NCBI GenBank assembly: GCA_028276105.1
Contig: JAPYWZ010000004.1
Span: 1 to 14,906, forward strand
Source of the DNA: Microgenomates group bacterium
GTDB taxonomy: Bacteria; Patescibacteriota; Microgenomatia; UBA1406; GWC2-37-13
Reading direction: 5' to 3'
DNA length: 14,906 bases
The notes beneath the pieces were generated by a model. The model was not told the DNA's origin and did no database searches. It saw only the letters and a list, made by a program, of their open reading frames with translations. Below are positions 14,148-14,906 of this stretch, piece by piece. The position numbers were made by a program, and so were the translations under genes. Positions within the stretch are counted from its first letter, which is position 1; each line of letters begins with the position of its first letter.

Positions 14148-14176
14148 TTTACACAATATTTACACTATTTTTACAC
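14148..14176. repeat. Three TTTACAC direct repeats with an 11-bp period
   Basis: TTTACAC starts at 14148, 14159 and 14170, exactly 11 bp apart (GTGTAAA on the minus strand). One helical turn between copies would put them on the same DNA face. It could be a protein-binding site or a small tandem duplication. Confidence 0.5.
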
Positions 14177-14177
14177 A

Positions 14178-14243
14178 ATTGAAGATCCTGAGGCTTTTTG
14201 GGAAAATATTGCTAAAGAACTTTTATGGTTTATACCCAAGTAA
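14178..14243 (+). pseudogene. Relic resembling the N-terminus of acetyl-CoA synthetase
   Basis: The plus strand reads IEDPEAFWENIAKELLWFIP and then Lys-stop. AMP-forming acetyl-CoA synthetases carry a very similar N-terminal segment (S-x-x-D-P-E-x-F-W-x-x-x-A-x-x-L-x-W-x-x-P-W). No start codon with an SD precedes it, and nothing of the enzyme follows the TAA at 14241-14243, so at most it is a fragment. It is the only plausible plus-strand protein signal in the window. The match is short and made from memory. Confidence 0.4.
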
Positions 14244-14281
14244 CTCAGATTTGTAAATTCAAGAATAAGGAGTATAAATAC

Positions 14282-14906
14282 TCAAAATCTCTCTCTTTGG
14301 TCAATAAAAAAAGATAAAGTACTAATCAGCTCTTCTTTAAAGTTTTTTTTAATTGATTCTTTTTTCCCGCTGTCAATCAACTCACCAATCGCGGCCAAAA
14401 CTTTATCGTTAGTGACATTTTTTTTAACAAATCGCAAAAGAAAATCTAAATACTCTTTTAAATTCTTGCCCGTTTCTTTTTTGATTATCTTTTCATTAGG
14501 AATAATCCCTTTTTTAAAATAAAATAAAACATCATAAAAATCTCGAAAGGCGATGCTTTTCCTTGTGGTGCAAGCTAAAAGTTTTTTTGCAAAGGTATCT
14601 TCAATTTTTTGAATTTTGACATCTACTCCATAAAAATTTACCCGAATATAAGAAACATCACTTTCTCTTTTTGAGATCTCAATCTTAATCTTTCTTTCCC
14701 CTTTCTCATAGGATAATAAATAAAAATAGGTATAATGTTTATTGACATTTTCCAAAACCTCCCCATAATCAGTTAAAATCGGCAAAAGATTTTTATCAAT
14801 TTCTTCTTTGTCTGTTTTTTTTAAAAGATCAAAATCCAAATCCATGGAAAAACGATCTAAACCATAAAAAAAATAAGCCATTGTTCCACCTTTAAAACCC
14901 AAAAAA
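14282..14906 (-). CDS. Second AbiEii-type nucleotidyltransferase (5' end beyond the window)
   Basis: The frame is open to the right edge; an apparent TTG start at 14902 is not credible because the visible protein begins inside the first motif (FLGFKGGTMAYFFYGLDRF). It continues with the metal-binding SMDLDFDLL, IKIEISKRE (third acid) and the family's helix block ending DTFAKKLLACTTRKSIAFRDFYDVLFYF. This is the AbiEii-like nucleotidyltransferase fold, closer to the KGGT...RFSxDLDF subgroup than the 223-aa protein is. About 30-40 N-terminal residues are missing. It ends at TGA 14284-14282 within a small palindrome (GAGTATAAATACTC, 14270-14283). No partner gene is visible on this side; it may lie upstream, past the edge. 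Confidence 0.85.
   Translation of the reverse strand, partial: FLGFKGGTMAYFFYGLDRFSMDLDFDLLKKTDKEEIDKNLLPILTDYGEVLENVNKHYTYFYLLSYEKGERKIKIEISKRESDVSYIRVNFYGVDVKIQKIEDTFAKKLLACTTRKSIAFRDFYDVLFYFKKGIIPNEKIIKKETGKNLKEYLDFLLRFVKKNVTNDKVLAAIGELIDSGKKESIKKNFKEELISTLSFFIDQRERF

Overview
The window looks like part of a very AT-rich, lysine-rich bacterial genome of the reduced Patescibacteria/CPR type, possibly Microgenomates-like. That is an inference from composition, packing, short intergenic gaps and the AbiEii cassettes; no rRNA or other marker is present to prove it. TGA is used as a stop: four consecutive genes end in TGA inside ATGA overlaps. The code-25 Gracilibacteria/Absconditabacteria are therefore excluded. 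All supported protein genes lie on the minus strand, so transcription runs from high to low coordinates.

Region 1 (1-5593) is a shikimate-pathway operon. In transcription order it holds transaldolase, DAHP synthase, aroB, aroA, aroK, aroE and aroD (cut by the left edge). The first five genes are joined by 4-nt ATGA overlaps. The transaldolase can supply erythrose-4-phosphate for DAHP synthase. In front of the operon is a complete, previously unannotated-looking attenuator. It has a TTGACA-N17-TATTAT promoter and a 21-codon leader peptide whose ATG is almost at the predicted +1. The leader contains the run Tyr-Tyr-Phe-Phe-Phe-Tyr. It is followed by mutually exclusive anti-antiterminator, antiterminator and U7 terminator hairpins. 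This is the layout expected for control by Phe/Tyr supply.

Region 2 (5594-12970) is a second transcription unit. Its promoter and leader (12804-12970) have the same architecture, but the leader peptide is MKNQVLSIAVILFILITA, with nine Ile/Leu/Val codons out of 18. This suggests attenuation by branched-chain amino acids. Downstream are two unrecognised genes (758 and 483 aa) that a one-base change in an A9 run would join into one 1216-residue protein, an unrecognised 301-aa protein, a DPP III (M49)-like zinc hydrolase and an M20 metallopeptidase. The presence of two peptidases below a branched-chain leader hints at peptide scavenging on amino-acid starvation (inference).

Region 3 (13071-14906) holds AbiEii-type nucleotidyltransferase cassettes. 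One is a complete unit with its own promoter, a 65-aa partner, a 223-aa AbiEii-like protein and a terminator. The other is a second AbiEii-like gene cut by the right edge. The ~290 bp between them hold two GC or AT hairpins, a three-copy 11-bp-period TTTACAC repeat, and a short plus-strand stretch resembling the N-terminus of acetyl-CoA synthetase, probably a gene relic. I see no tRNA, rRNA, CRISPR array or transposase in the window.
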